Notes: generated from the sequence alone by a model not told the origin. A stretch of DNA of 64,000 nt from Symbiodinium microadriaticum (GCA_001939145.1 LSRX01000073.1:187120-251119), one strand, 5' to 3'. Counted from the stretch's first letter, positions 8,588-20,469 are shown. Numbers and translations are program-made.

Positions 8588-8745
8588 GGGGTTTAGGGTT
8601 TAGGGCTTTAGGGGTTTAGTAGGGGTTTAGGGTTTGTAGGGTTTGTAGGGTTTGTAGGGTTTAGGGGTTCAGGGTTTAGGGGTTTAAGGGTTTAGGGGTT
8701 TGGGGTTTAGGGTTTTGGAGGTTTTAGGGTTTAGGGTCTACTTAG
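8588..8745 (+). repeat. Long TTTAGGG-type array
   Basis: About twenty TTTAGGG, TTTGTAGGG and TTTAAGGG units in one orientation. Confidence 0.9.
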
Positions 8746-8861
8746 AGGCCCAGAAAACTTAGTAAGTAGGTTATAATTAGAGTTATAAGTAGCCGAAATG
8801 GAGGTTCCCCAATTATAACCCTACTCATGACCGACTTACTAAGTCCCCTGGGCCTTCAAGT
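8740..8861. mobile_element. Family A palindromic MITE
   Basis: ACTTAGAGGCCCAGAAAACTT at the left, ACTTACTAAGTCCCCTGGGC at the right. Confidence 0.85.
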
Positions 8862-9427
8862 GGGGTATAGGGTTATGGAGTTCAAGACGTAAGCTTTAAA
8901 TAGAGCTTAGACGGGGGGAGGATTTAAGTCATTAAGGCTTAAAACTGAAGATTCGGGCTGCGGGCCTTGAGGTTAACAAGTGTTTGAAGTTAACAGCTGT
9001 TTAAGGTCTAGGGTTTTCTGTGTTTCGGGCTTCGGGGTTTAGGGTTTCGGGTGTAAGGTTTGGGGCTGAGCTGTTGGGTTCTGAGTTGCCAGGAGCTCTG
9101 TCATGGCTCGAAGCCCAACCCTCAACATCATGGATCCCTTGATAGGAGACCACAAGCAGCAAAATCCTAAACCCTGTAAGCCCTAGATCACAAGCCCAAC
9201 AGAGTGTAACTTTGCAGTTCTATTGGGGTTAAGATGACCAGGAAACCTGTAAGTGTGCTCATTCAGCTACTAAGAACAAGAGTGCGGGATGGCAAGAAAT
9301 CTCGTGTAAGGAATTCTTAAAGACACGAGACTGTGCAGGGGATTGCTTTCCGGGTCTTCAGGGTTCAGCACGTTTTCGATATGAAATTGACCCTGCAAGC
9401 CCTTGTCTCGAGCTCCTCATCCCTATA

Positions 9428-9530
9428 GACCTTAAACCCTGAACCCGAAGCTCTAAACTCTAAACCCTTTAAACCCTGTAAGCTCTATAAACCCTTTGAG
9501 CCCTCAACCCGAAACCCTACATTCTACACT
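9428..9530 (-). repeat. CCCTAAA-type degenerate array
   Basis: Units such as ACCCTGAACCC and AAACCCTTT. Confidence 0.75.
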
Positions 9531-9535
9531 CTTAC

Positions 9536-9626
9536 GGTGACAAGCCGAAGATCAAGGCCTCGCCCAGTGGCACGGAGGAGCTGCAGAAGAGCACTTCCGA
9601 CTGGCGCGGCAGCCGATTCGGACCTC
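9536..9626 (-). CDS. Candidate exon with consensus donor
   Basis: The donor TCACC|GTAAGAGT and acceptor AGCTGTCACAG are both good. The best frame reads GPNRLPRQSEVLFCSS and then SVPLGEALIFGLS (29 codons with two spare bases at each end); other frames on both strands are also open, as expected for GC-rich DNA. Unknown protein. Confidence 0.5.
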
Positions 9627-9639
9627 CTGTGACAGCTTA

Positions 9640-9690
9640 GGGCTTTGGGGTTTAGGGTTTAGGGGTTTCGAGGTTTAGGGGTCTAGGGCG
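9640..9690 (+). repeat. TTTAGGG-type array
   Basis: Five variant units on the right of the exon island. Confidence 0.85.
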
Positions 9691-9731
9691 CACAGAGTCC
9701 GATGGCATAATTTTTTCTACGGTAGCATGGG

Positions 9732-9801
9732 AGGGTCCGAGTACTGAAGAATCATTTGCTCTCCCAAGTACTAACTTACAAAACTACTATCCTCAGCCTT
9801 A
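9732..9801. mobile_element. Family F fragment
   Basis: AGGGTCCGAGTACTGAAGAA, CTCTCCCAAGTACTAAC and AAAACTACTATCCTCAGCC match the left two thirds of family F. Confidence 0.65.
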
Positions 9802-10153
9802 GGGCCTTTCCGGGCAGTGGCATGACTACCATCCAGCTAGGTTCAACACATTCCCCTAAACTCCGCACATCAAATATTCGTATATACATATGTATGTATC
9901 TATGTATGCTCATATATCTAGGAGGCTCATGTGCATATACACTCATACACAAAACCTGAAACTCAGAAACTCCAACATGCTGAAATCCTGACGCCTCGGC
10001 CAATGGGGTCATGCGCATGATCTGGTGCCCTCTGGGCAAGGTGCTAGGAGGGGTCGCAAGGGAACTTTTTGAAGGCTTCCACGCAGACTCAAGATTAACA
10101 ACCCTGCTCTGTTAGCGGGTATATGCATTCCTACTACAATCAATACAGACCTA

Positions 10154-10547
10154 GAGGGTCGCGTATACAAAACTACTACGATGACAGAACTAGGGACCCA
10201 AAACCATAACAACGACGGTCTTTTCAGACGTAATCATTACTAATTACGATTATAGAACTAGGGCCCCAAAAATATAACAAGGACGGTCTTTTGGGACCTC
10301 ACTCAATACTATGATTATGGAAGTTGGGGCCGCAAAACCACGATAAGGAAGGTCTTTTGGGACCTAATTGAATACTACGATTCTGGAAGCAGGGCCCCAA
10401 AACCATTATAAGGACAGTCTTCTGGGACCTAGTTCCACCATGGTAGTATATATGGACCCTCTGGGTAAGCAAGTTATTCAGAAACCGTAATAAGGATGGT
10501 CTTTTGGGTCCTAGTTCCACCATGGTAGTGCGCATGGACCCTCTCTA
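10154..10547. mobile_element. Compound family H element with internal tandem units
   Basis: Outer ends AGGGTCGCGTATAC and GCGCATGGACCCTCT are inverted. Inside, a unit of about 70 bases containing ACGGTCTTTTGGGACC, a TACGATTATGGAA-like stretch and GGGGCCCCAAAACCAT is repeated about five times with divergence. Confidence 0.75.
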
Positions 10548-11137
10548 AGGAGTCTCCAGTCAGGAACCAGCTGTAATCTAACAGATGAGGCTTACGAGGC
10601 TTGGACTAACGGTGCAAGAGATTCATGTCCAGGCAGAGGATATGAGGGTTTAGTCGCACAAGGTGTGTAGCATTTCAGGGTTGTGGGTTTGAAAGTGTGC
10701 TGGGCGTTTCGAGCAGGAAAGACAAGCTTCGGCAGCCCGCCAGACTCAGAACTAAAATAGGTTCAGCTCTAAGAAACCGTAAACCTCCTTCGAAAACACT
10801 TCACCCTAAACACTGAAAGCGAAGCCTCCAGCAGTCTCGCAGATAAAAATTCGTTTTCGAGGGCTTCAGGGGCTCTGGGGGTCAAAGGTAGTCTAAACAA
10901 GTCTATGGTTCAGTTCCGTAGACGCATGGTATCATGGTTTGAGGTTTATACATGCAGATTTGAAGATTGTTTCGGCTGTCTCGGATAGGATCTGAGTCCT
11001 TCCCAACGCAGGAAGAGGTGCGCGACAAGGAGGAGAACGGCTTCTTCGGTCAGAGCTTCAGCCTTTTGCAGAGGCCAGGGCAGGGGCTTCCAGGGTTTTA
11101 TTTAGGAGTTGGGTAGGGTTTACGGTTTAGGGTTTAG

Positions 11138-11320
11138 GGTCTCAAAAATAAGGTCCCTTTTACTTTGAGGGTCCTCTTTATAAGGGTGACGTACTATATT
11201 GGGGACCCAAAACGGGANGGTCTCAAAAATAAGGTCCCTTTTACTTTGAGGGTCCTCTTTATAAGGGTGACGTACTATATTGGGGACCCAAAACGGGACC
11301 CTAATTCAGAGAACTACCCA
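11138..11320. mobile_element. Family D MITE with assembly duplication
   Basis: An 80-base segment (11138-11217) is repeated identically at 11219-11298, separated by a single n at 11218. The right end, CAGAGAACTACCCA, is family D. Confidence 0.75.
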
Positions 11321-11338
11321 TTTAGGAATCACTTCCCC

Positions 11339-11414
11339 AAGGGTCCAAGTGCCTAATTATCAAATGCTCTCCCAACTATTAACTAACTAGACAACTACTA
11401 TCCGTAACAGAAGC
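11339..11414. mobile_element. Family F fragment
   Basis: AGGGTCCAAGTGCCTAATTA, CTCTCCCAACTATTAACTA, AACTACTATCCGTAACAG. Confidence 0.65.
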
Positions 11415-11530
11415 ACCCTACCTATAGTCTCCGTTGTAGTTCCTTTTTTGGGGGGTACCTTTTGGGGATCCTTAATATAAAATGGGTCAAACCACCAAGA
11501 AAGAACTGCAATGTAGACTATAGATATTAG
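11415..11530. mobile_element. Family K palindromic MITE
   Basis: TATAGTCTCCGTTGTAGTTCC at one end, GAACTGCAATGTAGACTATA at the other. Family K consensus is TCCATTGTAGTTCCNTTTT. Confidence 0.75.
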
Positions 11531-12219
11531 GGAATCCGTTGGGCCCTTGACTTGGGGCTTTGGCTACACGAAGAGTCGGGGCCCTGCGTCCTTGGAGACG
11601 AGAGGACCCTTACAACTCTGGGTTTCCTATATACTCTGCCCCAAGCCCTGTAAAGGGAATTCAACCATAAACCTCAAACCACTGAAGTCCCGCACTCCAA
11701 ATCCTACGTCGTCAACCCTAAACCTTTTTAAAAGTAAACTTAAACGGGTTTGGGGCTTACTAGATAAGCCTTTCCAAACAGAGTTTGTTAGGCCATCATA
11801 CATCCCTTTACAAGCCCTATGAACCAGTATTCAACGCCACCAACACGCTAAGCCCTAAATTGCCTATATAGAACCCTATACACGAGAATTACAACCTACT
11901 ATGAAACCACCATACTAAACCCTGAGCCCTTTTGAAGAATCCTCTAGTGAAAACCCCCCTTTATACTATAAGCCCTGGTAAAATAAAAACTTTCTTCTGA
12001 AGCCGCCATACTAGACCCTATCCACCCAGGGGCTCGCCTGGATGAGGACTCGCCCGCCCTTCGCCCGCCGCTGAACTTGAGCGCGCAAGCCATCGCAAGA
12101 TGTTCGGAGGGCCAAAAGCGCCTTGCCAGAAAGAGCTCTTGTTACGGCGAAGGGTGCCAGAATACAAGATGTGTCGTGCTGTTTATACCTACTGTTACTA
12201 CAACAAGACCCCGCAGGAA

Positions 12220-12278
12220 AGCCCTAAACCCTAAACCCTAAATGGGAAGTACCTCGAAAAGGGTTTAGGGTTTGATTA
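12220..12278. repeat. CCCTAAA then TTTAGGG
   Basis: Three CCCTAAA units, 20 bases of spacer, then GGGTTTAGGGTTTG. Confidence 0.85.
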
Positions 12279-12365
12279 GGGCACTCCCATGTTGCACGTC
12301 GAAGAAAATCTCGACTCCGACATCCCATTGCCAGGCTCAGAATGGCCGCAGACCCAACTAGCATA

Positions 12366-12524
12366 CTGTAGGGGCCTTAATAATTTTAGAATAGGGTTTT
12401 GGGCTCCTTTGTAGTAGAATCATAAGAGGGAGGGCTTAGGAAGTTAAAATGGGGGTTTTTGGGCACCTTTGTAGTAGAATCATAATAAGGGGCCCTAAGG
12501 AATAATGCAATTAAGCTTCTATGT
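12366..12524. mobile_element. Family E MITE with internal duplication and TA flanks
   Basis: TA|CTGTAGGGGCCTTAAT at the left and AAGCTTCTATGT|TA at the right. A segment with CCTTTGTAGTAGAATCATAA occurs twice inside, making this copy longer than others. Confidence 0.8.
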
Positions 12525-12646
12525 TACACCCCTGAATCCTGCAACTCTTTTGAACAACAACCGAAATCCTGACAGCTTAAAGCGCTAAAACCTGATCCGA
12601 ATTTTTGGAAAGCCAGAACCACCAGCCCGAAGGTCCTGACGTCCTA

Positions 12647-12740
12647 TACCCATAGGCCCCTAAGTAGTTCCTTTTTGTGGTTTATATTTAGAACCCTACA
12701 AGGTAATCCTAAAAAGGAACTACTTTGGGGCCTCTGGGTA
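12647..12740. mobile_element. Family C palindromic MITE
   Basis: TACCCATAGGCCCCTAAGTA to GGGGCCTCTGGGTA with AGTTCCTTTTTG arms. Confidence 0.85.
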
Positions 12741-12786
12741 ACCCAAACCCGAAACGCCGAACCCTTAAACCCAAAACCCCAAACAC

Positions 12787-12884
12787 GTGGAAGCCAAAAG
12801 GCCTTCTCGGCATCAAGCCCTTCATCCAAGGGGATTCCGGCAGCATCCAGAGCTCTTAGGATGTGCTCCTCGGTGCCTCGGAAT
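12787..12884 (-). CDS. Candidate exon, unknown protein
   Basis: The minus strand is open and reads FRGTEEHILRALDAAGIPLD then EGLDAEKAFWLP, with donor TTCCAC|GTGTTT followed by G-rich telomere-like units. The acceptor (AAATAGTAG) is weak. The helix-like composition is typical of real protein. Function unknown. Confidence 0.45.
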
Positions 12885-12900
12885 CTACTATTTACAGAAC

Positions 12901-12995
12901 CTGAGTGTCCATGCACCCATGTACGAGGTCTTGAACGGGTTCCTATTCAGGTACTTTCAATCCAAAGTATATAAGGTATAGGCACGTGGACCTTT
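12901..12995. mobile_element. Degenerate family G MITE
   Basis: GTCCATGCACCCATG and GGCACGTGGACCTTT are inverted ends. Confidence 0.5.
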
Positions 12996-13191
12996 CAGGT
13001 TAGTAAGCAACCTATGCTGAGGGCTATGAACGATTCAGTTGGAGCTATCTAATGTGAACCCTACTCTTTACCTACTTCCCAGGACCCACCTAACCCTGCC
13101 CCAACTGGGGATCCGCATATAGAAGTTCAGGGTCTAAGGCTTACGAGTTGAAGGTTTGTGGCCAGGGCTTTCAGGGTGCGGGCATTTCGGT

Positions 13192-13265
13192 TTAGGGTTT
13201 AGGAGTTTAGGGTTCAAGGTTTAGGCCCTAACCCTAAACCCTAAACCCCTAAACCCCTAAACAAT
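13192..13265. repeat. TTTAGGG/CCCTAAA head-to-head junction
   Basis: GGTTTAGGAGTTTAGGG runs into CCCTAACCCTAAACCCTAAA, a perfect hairpin seed. Confidence 0.85.
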
Positions 13266-13828
13266 AAACCCAGGTTTACGGCTTGAGCTTCTCATGTCTA
13301 CCGGGTTGCGGGTCGCTGAACGTAGGAGGTAAAGGGTACTTTAAACCTGCTAAGGCATAACTTCGTGCTAAGCGCCCTTGCTGTGCGGTCTAGAGTTTAG
13401 GGTTGAGGGCTGGTGTAAAGGGTGTTGCTGCTGTGGCATCCCGTGGCTTGGAGGTCCCATGCTGCGGGCTCCCAGTAGTCCGTCTCCGAAGCAATCAAAG
13501 CCCAGTCTGGTTACCTGACACCAGGAGCTACTTGCACATCCGGGGTCAGTGTTGCAAGTGATTGCTGCTGCGGATAGGAGTGAACGTGAACGATGCCTCC
13601 AACTATTTTTGAACCTTAACGACGGCCGGCAAGCATGCCAACAACCATAGCTATAGTCAATAGTTAATTTTCTCCAAAGACTTGTCTCAAACCCTGAACA
13701 TTCATACCGGAGATTTTGTGGATCCTGGCCAGACTCGCAAGCCCACTGTTCTTAGTCTTAATTTCTGAGGAAGCAAACGATAGCCTTGTGGTCTTCGTGA
13801 GAACAGCCAGGCCTCTATTCAGAGTAAT

Positions 13829-13942
13829 TACTGTTGATGAATAAATCCTGCATGACCTGCATGACCTTAAGGACCCTAAACTATGGGAATTATGGTATAT
13901 TCCTTAATATGGGCAATGCAGGTTTTATATCATTAACCGTTA
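13829..13942. mobile_element. Family B MITE, opposite centre
   Basis: TACTGTTGATGAATAAATCC to TTATATCATTAACCGTTA. The centre reads GACCTTAAGGACCCTAAACT, the reverse of most copies. Confidence 0.8.
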
Positions 13943-14189
13943 CCTTGGCGGTTTAGGGGTTGAAGGGTTCCCGGGCGCTTTTCAAACCGTAAGCCCTAAA
14001 CCCTTGTTGGGGCAAGGCTGCAGGTTGTGTTCCAGAGCTGCAGGCCGTCGAGGACGGAGTTAAGGATGCTGCCAAAGCTCCTAGATCTTTTGGCTTTGCG
14101 CAGGGGTTCAGCGCTCTGGGTTTATGAGTTTGGGGTTTAGGTTTTAGGGGTTAGGGTTTATGGGTTTATGAGTTTTGGGTTTAAACTTG

Positions 14190-14935
14190 GCTTATGTGTC
14201 TTTGCTGGGTGAGCTTCATAGTCTGTCGACGGGCAGTCTGCGACATGACGACAGAAACTTTCTGGTTCATTCCTGGGCGCTACGCTTTAGCTTTGCGTAG
14301 CATTGTACTGCACTGAGTCCATGACCAATGATCTTGAAGTCCGGGGATTGAAGAGATACGGCTTCAGGCTTCATGTCCTTGTAGCACATAACCCATATGG
14401 CAAACTATCAAATCAATCCATAAGCACATGGTTCCTCAGCAGGGACTCTAGTTGCTCTAATTACAACCATGGACCCAAACACAACATTTATGATCCCCCC
14501 AGTGCGCACGAAGTCACATAGCCCAATGTCCTTCGTTAACCAGGACCTGCTATCCCTTGTCTAGACTCTAGCTCACATAGACTCAGCCTTTAGCCAGACA
14601 CTGGAAGCCCTTCGTTCATCTGCTCAAGGTCTTTGGAGGTGGTGAACTCGCTTCGGAGGTCCAGAAGTTCCGGCTTAGTACCATGCAAGAATGATAGACC
14701 TTACGGTGCTGCTACTCCTCTCCACCCCTCCTTCTACTGCTGCGTATCTGATATCTGTTTGTGATGTCATGTACCATGCTATGAGCACCATGCTGGAACT
14801 TTTTGGGGGGAGGCAGTCTACCCGGAGCCTCCGGCAAAACCCGTCGCCCAGTTCTGAGGCCCCATGCCCTGAACCCCAGCTAGCTGTGAAAACCACAAAC
14901 GCCAGTCCAGAGGGAGACCCTGCTATCCCAGACCC
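14190..14935. other. Mostly unique sequence, no secure gene
   Basis: Free of telomere-like units. An open plus-strand frame from 14691 (95 codons) and an opposite-strand frame overlap; neither has convincing splice sites or a recognisable domain. Confidence 0.4.
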
Positions 14936-14941
14936 CCGGAA

Positions 14942-15031
14942 GGATCTAGAAAGTAGATCCCCTAATTTGGGACCCTAACTACTAAAGGGTGCTTTATAGG
15001 AACTCCCTCAAGGGATCTACTTTATGGATCC
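14942..15031. mobile_element. Single-copy palindromic element
   Basis: GGATCTAGAAAGTAGATCCC and its inverted partner GGGATCTACTTTATGGATCC. I see no second copy in the window. Confidence 0.65.
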
Positions 15032-16403
15032 TCCCGGACGTCTGGGATACTCGTGCCCCAACGGCACGAAGCCAGAAGCCCTCAGAGCCCCCTGCACAAA
15101 AGCCACACCAAGCGGGCGACAGTCAAGAATTGAAATCTTTATCATGCTTACTGGGTTTAGGGTTTAGGGGTTTAGGGTTGAGGGGTTTAGGGCTTAGTGC
15201 TTCTGTTGGAGCTTCAACAAGACCTACTCCTACTCTGTAGCTGGAGCCCCAGACGGCAAGTTCTTAGGCTCTTGGGGAGACCATCCCTCGGGAGTGCTGA
15301 AGCAGCTAAACGCCAAACTTTTCACCTTCGACTCACCCTAATAAACTCCAAACTGAGAAAAAAACTTGACATTCAAGACCTAGTCCTGCATCCCCCTGCA
15401 TCCATCGAATCTTCTACTCCAAACCGTAATACCTTCCAAGGCACCGCTGCAGTGAGTATTCATGCAATGCAGAACGGGAGGGATGTTCCCCGATATACAC
15501 CCTAAACCCCTAGACCCTAAACCCTAAAGCGCTGAATCCTAAACCCTAAGAATCAGCTCAAGCTTCTGCTGCATCTCGCATAGCCAGAGGTGCAGCAGGC
15601 CCGGTGGTACCAGACCCAATCTCGGATCATGGTTGAGTTTGGTGCTAGGGTTGAGGGTTTAGGGTGCGTAGAGTTTTGGGATTAAGGTGTGGATTGTTGT
15701 TTAGAGTATTGGGTTTGGGCTTTGAGTTTAAGGTGTAGGCGTGCTTGAGTTTGGTGCTTAGGGCTTCGGGTTTAGGGCTTCAAGCGTAGGGATCACAGTT
15801 CAGGATTTACCAGCTATGATTTGAGGGCTAAGGGCTTACTGTTTCAAGGCTAGCTTGTGACGAACTGTGAGTTTGCATCCATACAAAAAGAGTCTCTGCG
15901 CACCAAGCCTGAACCCTAAACCCTAAAGTGTCGTTCCCACACGCTTAGATTGGGTTGGAGTCCGCTGGTGGAGATCTGCATTGAGGGTGAGGGCTTGAGG
16001 ATTTCGGGCTGTCGGGTTAGGGAGTTTGGGGTTTAGGGTGTTCTTCCATGGTCCGGCTCCCATCCGGTTTAGGGTTTAGGGCTTAGGGTTCCCATCCGTG
16101 AGAAGAAAGATTGGCGACAAAAGGCCTACAGCTGTCTCAAGTAACACCCATCACCCTCTGAACCCCAAACAGATTCCCAAAGCCCCCTTCCCCTAGTTGG
16201 GTAAAGCCCACGGGCGTCTCCACTACGCCGAAACCTGCGACTTCCCAATCATAGACTCAGACCCGCTGCCTTTATAATATGCGATAGTAGAATACGTTAT
16301 GTCTACAAAACTAGTCCGTGATGTATGCAGATTACTGTATCACGAAGAACTAGATATGCTATGATAGTTAACTACGAAAATATACGACTGACTACAACAG
16401 AAT

Positions 16404-16406
16404 CTC

Positions 16407-16442
<36 letters not shown>

Positions 16443-16452
16443 ATATATATAG
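16404..16452. repeat. (AT)n microsatellite
   Basis: Two AT runs separated by a TT. Confidence 0.95.
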
Positions 16453-16585
16453 GTAGTAATGAATCCACATCTAAATGGCCCAATCTCTGAAGCGCTAGAA
16501 ATCTCGTAGCCAAACACTAGCCAGGCGGCATCGGCGCCGACAGCAAAGTTTTGGAAATCTCAGTTTTCCATCCTGCGTCGGAGGC

Positions 16586-16715
16586 CCCTAAACCCTAAAC
16601 TCCTTAAAAACCCGAAAAAACCCTAAAAGCCCTAAAAGCCCCAAAAACCCGAAAAGCCCTAAATCCTAAAAGCCCCAAAAACCCTGAAAGCCCTAAACCG
16701 CTTAAACCGGAAACC
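16586..16715 (-). repeat. CCCTAAA/CCCTAAAAG array
   Basis: Includes a higher-order variant AAAGCCCTAAAAGCCCC. Confidence 0.85.
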
Positions 16716-16804
16716 TGAAAGCTTAACCCCTACGGAGGACTTAAGTCTTCGTGTTCAGGGCTTCCGTGGGGCCAAACTCAAAAGACAAGACCGGAAAATC
16801 GAAC

Positions 16805-16870
16805 AGCGTTTAGGGTTTAGGGACAGGCTTCGGGATGAACTGCAAAATAGGGTTTAGGGTTTAGGGTGTG
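16805..16870 (+). repeat. TTTAGGG array
   Basis: Two clusters of perfect TTTAGGG on the right of a short GC-rich island (16730-16800) that is open on the minus strand. Confidence 0.85.
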
Positions 16871-18057
16871 AATCAGTTGGAATAGGGTGTTTGCCTGTAA
16901 CTCTCTTTACCTAGAGTTTAGCAGCCATTACCCCTTAATTAGTAGGTAGAACCCATGTAACTGTAGGGCATTAGAGTCCCAGGTAGGGTTTAGTGTAGCT
17001 TGTCTCAGATAAATTTGTGCGACCGGCCCACAAACCCAAGCATGCACACATTCAGGTTCACTATTTCGGTGTAGATACAACGGAACACGTACATTTACTT
17101 AGTGCTTGACAGACGAATAAGATTCCGAACGCCAGACTAGCCCACACTTCCAGGTCCATGTCGACGCATTAATATTCGAAAGCCGCTTCTCACACCCCTA
17201 AACCCCTTAACCCCTAACCATATCGAACCTGTCTTGTTTGAAGGCTTGAAGGGAGCCCTTAAAGGAATTCTTCCAAGCACATCAAAAATCCAGAACCCTA
17301 AAACCCCAAACAAGCCCTCATAGAACCCTTAGAGGAACCCAAAAAGGATAACACCCCGAAGTCTGGACACCAAACTGCACACGAAGAGTTGCCTTCCAAG
17401 AGCTGCAGCTGTCTTTTGGAAATCGCTGGCAAATTGTCTTGCATAGGGATACTCACCTTAGATTCTTAGATGTGCAATAGGAGCTCCTTGAAGGTTGCTT
17501 TAAGAGTTCCTTCCAGAGCTCTAGGGGGCTCCTTTATGGGTTCGATACAGGTTCCTGGAGGGCTCGATCGGATCACCTCAGATGGCCAACTTACAGAGCT
17601 GCGGCTTCAAGCATCACTGGTTCCACGCTTTAGGGTTTAGGTTCTGGGGCTCGTGAAGCTCGTGTGGAGTACTTCTCCAAAATTCGGGTTTCTCTTAGGG
17701 TCGCTTGTTATATAAGGGTGTCATACTATTTTGGGGACCACCCTAAACCCTAAACCCTAGACCCTAAAACTCTAAAGACAACTACTCAGCAATCTGAAAC
17801 CCGAACCCCAGCAACTTAGGCTCTGAAGCCCAAACTAAAGATAGAAGTCATCAGATTCGAATAATCATATGGATAGTAATAGCCATGATGTTGCAACTAC
17901 TTGTAGCAATAATATCAGTAAACATAAGCATAATCATAATAATAATACTTATTTCATTGATACGGCATCCTGGAGTTGGACAGGTAGGTGTCTGGCAAGT
18001 ATCTTCTTGCATTATGCCTGCACCAGAGCCCAAAAAGCCAGTGCAAACGACTTCCTT

Positions 18058-18151
18058 TAAGGGTCCTCGACATTGTACTTGGGCTTAGGATGGCAGATAT
18101 GTAGCTCTATATTTGGGAAAGTATATGATACTTAGGTACTTGGATCCTGAG
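18058..18151. mobile_element. Family F MITE
   Basis: AAGGGTCCTCG at the left, TACTTAGGTACTTGGATCCT at the right, GGATGGCAGATATGTAG inside. Confidence 0.65.
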
Positions 18152-18302
18152 GGTTCGCGCAGCGAATGTTGAAATCGCATCGTTTTGCATCTGTAATCTC
18201 CATGACTCGGGAACCCACCTAAACCCGCGAACCGCGTGGCCCTCAGCCCTAAGCCCCCAAACCCCTAAACCCCTAACACCCTAAACCGCTAAAGCCCTAA
18301 AC

Positions 18303-18369
18303 TCGCGTCATAAACAGGCGAGGGTCGTCGATCAGATTCCGGCTTGGGGCTCGGAGGTTAAGGGATCCG
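18303..18369 (-). CDS. Candidate exon with telomere-repeat donor
   Basis: The acceptor context is AGTCCCGGTCCCCGAACTC then GTGCTAG. The frame reads GSLNLRAPSRNLIDDPRLFM and ends TR at donor ACGCGA|GTTTAGGG, so the intron would begin with the telomere-like unit. One leading base and 22 codons. Function unknown. Confidence 0.52.
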
Positions 18370-18849
18370 CTAGCACGAGTTCGGGGACCGGGACTGGGTT
18401 TAGGGGACGGATTAAGGGTTTATAGGGCTTTATAGGGCTTAGGGTTTTAAGGGGCCTGTCAGACAGGTTTGAAGAACCAGTCGGAGCGATAACCCTAAAC
18501 CCTAAAAACCCTAAACCCTGAGCCCCCTTTTACGATACCTTCTGCCTGTCGGCTCTGGTTGCATTGGATACCTTAACCCCAAATAACCTACCCGTTCTTA
18601 GTTGCTGAGTTCGTAAGCACACAAAAGTGCTCACGTTAAGTTCTATGAGGGATCATATTATCCCAAAAAAATTTAATAGTGCACTCATTCAGCTACTAAG
18701 TGTATTATTAAGGACTCATGCAAAACAAGTCTTAATGAGGACCCCGTCAAAAGGTAGGTTTTCTACCGTCCAGCTAGGCCCTGCCTAAGCTCCTGTTTCT
18801 CCAACAAGTGACCTGAAAAGCCCGAGCCACGCGTCATAACCTAAATAAT

Positions 18850-18938
18850 GAACCCAGATTAAGGAATATACCTTAAATTATAATAGGAACCCTAGTAAGA
18901 TTTAAGGCATAGTTATTCCTTAATTCAGGGATGTGGGA
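18850..18938. mobile_element. Single-copy palindrome
   Basis: ATTAAGGAATATACCTTAAA and its inverted partner TTTAAGGCATAGTTATTCC. Confidence 0.55.
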
Positions 18939-19118
18939 TACACTACCATACATGAGGGTACCTTGCGACAAGGTTGGGGCCCATGCGCTCCAAGAATCAA
19001 AGCCTTGAGCTTTAAAAGCACTGAAACCTTTAGACCCCCAGACCCTATCCCCCAATATTTTGGTAATCAGTCCGACTTAGAAATTAGACACCCTAAACCC
19101 TAAACACTAAACCCTCAA

Positions 19119-19232
19119 CATAGAGGCCTTAATAATTAGAATAGGGTTTTGAAGTATTTTATACTTTTCTATACTGACATTATAATAAGGAACCCCCAAA
19201 CTAGTATAGGTAATTATCAAGGCCTCTATATT
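19119..19232. mobile_element. Family E MITE
   Basis: ACATAGAGGCCTTAATAATT at the left, ATTATCAAGGCCTCTATAT at the right. Confidence 0.85.
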
Positions 19233-19773
19233 GTATCCCCAAACCCTAAAGCCTCAAATCGCTCAAGGCACGGCCTTACGGAATCCTGGATGGCCCGCCT
19301 GACGCATGCTGCTTACAGGAACAGGGGGCATAGTAAGCAGGATAAGCTGGGGTTTAGCATTTATTTAGGGTCTACCCTCTCGAATTTACTTAGGGTTAAA
19401 GGGTAATCTAGGGTTCCGGGTTTAGGACAGGGCAAGTATCATCTGGGGTTGAGACAAAGGTTATTTATTCTATTTGGGCCATATGAGATTATCCCGAACA
19501 GGGCTTGGGGATCAGTCTTCGAAGCAGACCCAGAATGACCAATTAAAGGGCAGGCATGTTCGAAGGACGTAGTACAACCGGTTAACGTCTCACGTACAAA
19601 GCCCTGAAATACCACTCTACGATCGAAAATCAAAATCATGAGGTGCGTGCCCAAAAAAAGGCAACTTTTGGTGCCTAGTTGGGTATACTCACGAATGCCC
19701 CCTAAACCCTGAACCCCAAAATCAGTCCTGCAAAGCAAAGGCCGGAACCCTACACTCCAGACCCCAGGTCCTA

Positions 19774-19880
19774 ATGTAGGGGCCTTAATAATTAGAGAGA
19801 ATAGGGTTCTGGGGTACAGTATACTGTAAGTTATTTATAAGGAACCCCCCAAAATAGTGTATTTATTTTTAAGACCCCCC
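19774..19880. mobile_element. Family E MITE, right end eroded
   Basis: ATGTAGGGGCCTTAATAATT preceded by TA; AAGGAACCCCCCAAAATAG in the right half. Confidence 0.75.
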
Positions 19881-20154
19881 CTTCCTTTAGAAGCACTAAA
19901 TTGCTAAATCCCAAACCCAAACTCGACCCCCTCAACCCGAAATTCGCGTGAGCAGCTCCCGAACCATAGACCGACTGCAACCCCGGAAAACCCGACTTGT
20001 AAAGGTTTAGGGTTTAGGGTTTGCGGTTTAGCTTCAGAAATAAAAGTACCAAAAATCTACCCTCACCAGTGCGATCTCCTGAGACATGTCAACGGTTTTG
20101 GGTTTGAGTTATGGCTTAAGATTGTTTAAGGCTTTAAAGAACTGCCGTAAACAC

Positions 20155-20375
20155 TAAACCCTGAACCCTAAAGCCTAAACCCTAAATCGTAAACCCTTAA
20201 ACCCTAAACCCAAAAACCCTAAAGCCCTAAAGCCCTAAACCCTGAGCCATACATAGTTTAAACCTTAAACCCTGAAGCCTGAACCCTACATCCTAAACCC
20301 CAAACCCTCCCTAAACCCTGAACCCTAAACCCTAAACTCTAAGCCCTAAACCCTAAACCCCAAACCCTCCCGAAA
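20155..20375 (-). repeat. Long CCCTAAA array
   Basis: About 25 CCCTAAA variants, one of the longest C-strand arrays in the window. Confidence 0.9.
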
Positions 20376-20376
20376 C

Positions 20377-20436
20377 CCTGGGCCTGATGGAGCTTTAGGG
20401 CTGTGGCGACCAAGCCCTCCAGCGAGACGATGGCCT
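20377..20436 (-). CDS. Candidate exon between long arrays
   Basis: Acceptor CTCCTTCCGGGTGTAG, donor CCCAGG|GTTTCGGG (a telomere-like variant). The frame reads AIVSLEGLVATALKLHQAQ with two leading bases and one trailing. The plus strand also has a plausible open reading (QRDDGLYTRKELARLRAS), so strand is not certain; minus is preferred for agreement with neighbours. Confidence 0.43.
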
Positions 20437-20469
20437 CTACACCCGGAAGGAGCTTGCGCGGCTGAGGGC

